In this document: piece after piece, positions 63,850 to 64,000 of the stretch
Layout of the letters: each line of letters opens with the position of its first letter
How positions within the stretch are numbered: the first letter of the stretch is position 1
Assembly: GCF_009362785.1 (NCBI RefSeq)
Contig: NZ_WHNQ01000003.1
Coordinates: forward strand, 186,001-250,000
DNA: 64,000 nt
Direction: 5' to 3'
Source: Paraburkholderia atlantica
Lineage (GTDB): Bacteria; Pseudomonadota; Gammaproteobacteria; Burkholderiales; Burkholderiaceae
Notes under the pieces: model-generated
What the model saw: the letters and a program-made list of their open reading frames with translations, nothing else
Database searches by the model: none
What the model was told of the DNA's origin: nothing
Translations under genes and position numbers: made by a program

Positions 63850-64000
63850 ATGCAAAGGACTTACCCCTACAAAGGTTTCGAAATAACCGTTGAACTTGAG
63901 CCGGTGTGGGAGCCCTCAGGTCGTGCCGTGCCGTCACCTCCGAGGGGCTTCGTCGCAATCGTGTCTATTGGCGCGAAGGGATTGCCAACTTCGCTGGTAT
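63850..64000 (+). CDS. Hypothetical protein, cut by the right edge
   Basis: From the ATG at 63850 the frame reads MQRTYPYKGFEITVELEPVW, then a Pro-rich stretch and GFVAIVSIGAKGLPTSLV, and stays open to the window end. The YPYKGFEI-type opening is familiar from short Burkholderiales proteins of unknown function. No clear ribosome site is visible, so the start is uncertain. Function unknown. Confidence 0.55.
   Translation, partial: MQRTYPYKGFEITVELEPVWEPSGRAVPSPPRGFVAIVSIGAKGLPTSLV

Overview
The window is high-GC chromosomal DNA with the gene content of a Paraburkholderia/Burkholderia-type betaproteobacterium: several methyl-accepting chemotaxis proteins, many LysR and TetR regulators, two Liv-type ABC importers, a polyhydroxybutyrate (PHB)-type reductase with small Burkholderiales-type proteins (DUF3022, DUF3562), AcnB, and DUF1326/DUF2182 partners. 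No rRNA, tRNA, CRISPR array, intact insertion sequence or phage was seen.

Layout. 1-7.5 kb: end of a response-regulator/TrxR-like flavoprotein, an Ap4A phosphorylase-like gene beside an adenosine-specific kinase, an unrecognised gene pair, a GNAT acetyltransferase and an Aer-like PAS chemoreceptor. 7.5-13 kb: a LysR regulator divergent from tarD (D-tartrate dehydratase), a DctA-type carrier and a chemoreceptor, readable as one sense/import/degrade unit for tartrate. 13-17.7 kb: a Liv-type importer whose two ATPases are fused in one protein. 18-22.2 kb: a sugar-type ABC importer with no ATPase gene, ending with a PI-PLC-like phosphodiesterase. 22.2-25.8 kb: a degenerate phasin, phaB and five small proteins, similar in kind to stress/low-oxygen PHB clusters of Burkholderia. 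26.2-33.4 kb: a third chemoreceptor and a complete five-gene Liv importer with a strong hairpin after the binding-protein gene.

33.4-40.2 kb: hydrolase/LysR and MBL-hydrolase/TetR divergent pairs, a lipoprotein/small secreted protein/lytic transglycosylase trio, and a YCII-ECF sigma operon. 40.5-44.9 kb: acnB with a clear terminator and a palindromic upstream site, then DUF1326-DUF2182. 44.9-46.6 kb: a TetR gene and an alpha/beta hydrolase, each preceded by nearly the same 20-bp palindrome. 46.8-48 kb: an AT-richer patch with DUF1493 and an orphan fragment, probably transferred. 48-53 kb: a CYTH-CHAD protein, two small membrane proteins and an orphan TPS-type adhesin with GLUG repeats.

53.2-60 kb: an MFS sugar carrier with a GH63/MGH1-like glycosidase, a DHA2 efflux MFS divergent from its LysR, and DUF3562. 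60-64 kb: an orphan pstS with a Pho-box-like site, then a decayed region (AAA/OmpA chimera, a 5'-truncated ORF) leading into an AT-richer FkbM methyltransferase and a gene cut by the right edge.

All assignments come from reading the sequence and from family knowledge. No database search was run.
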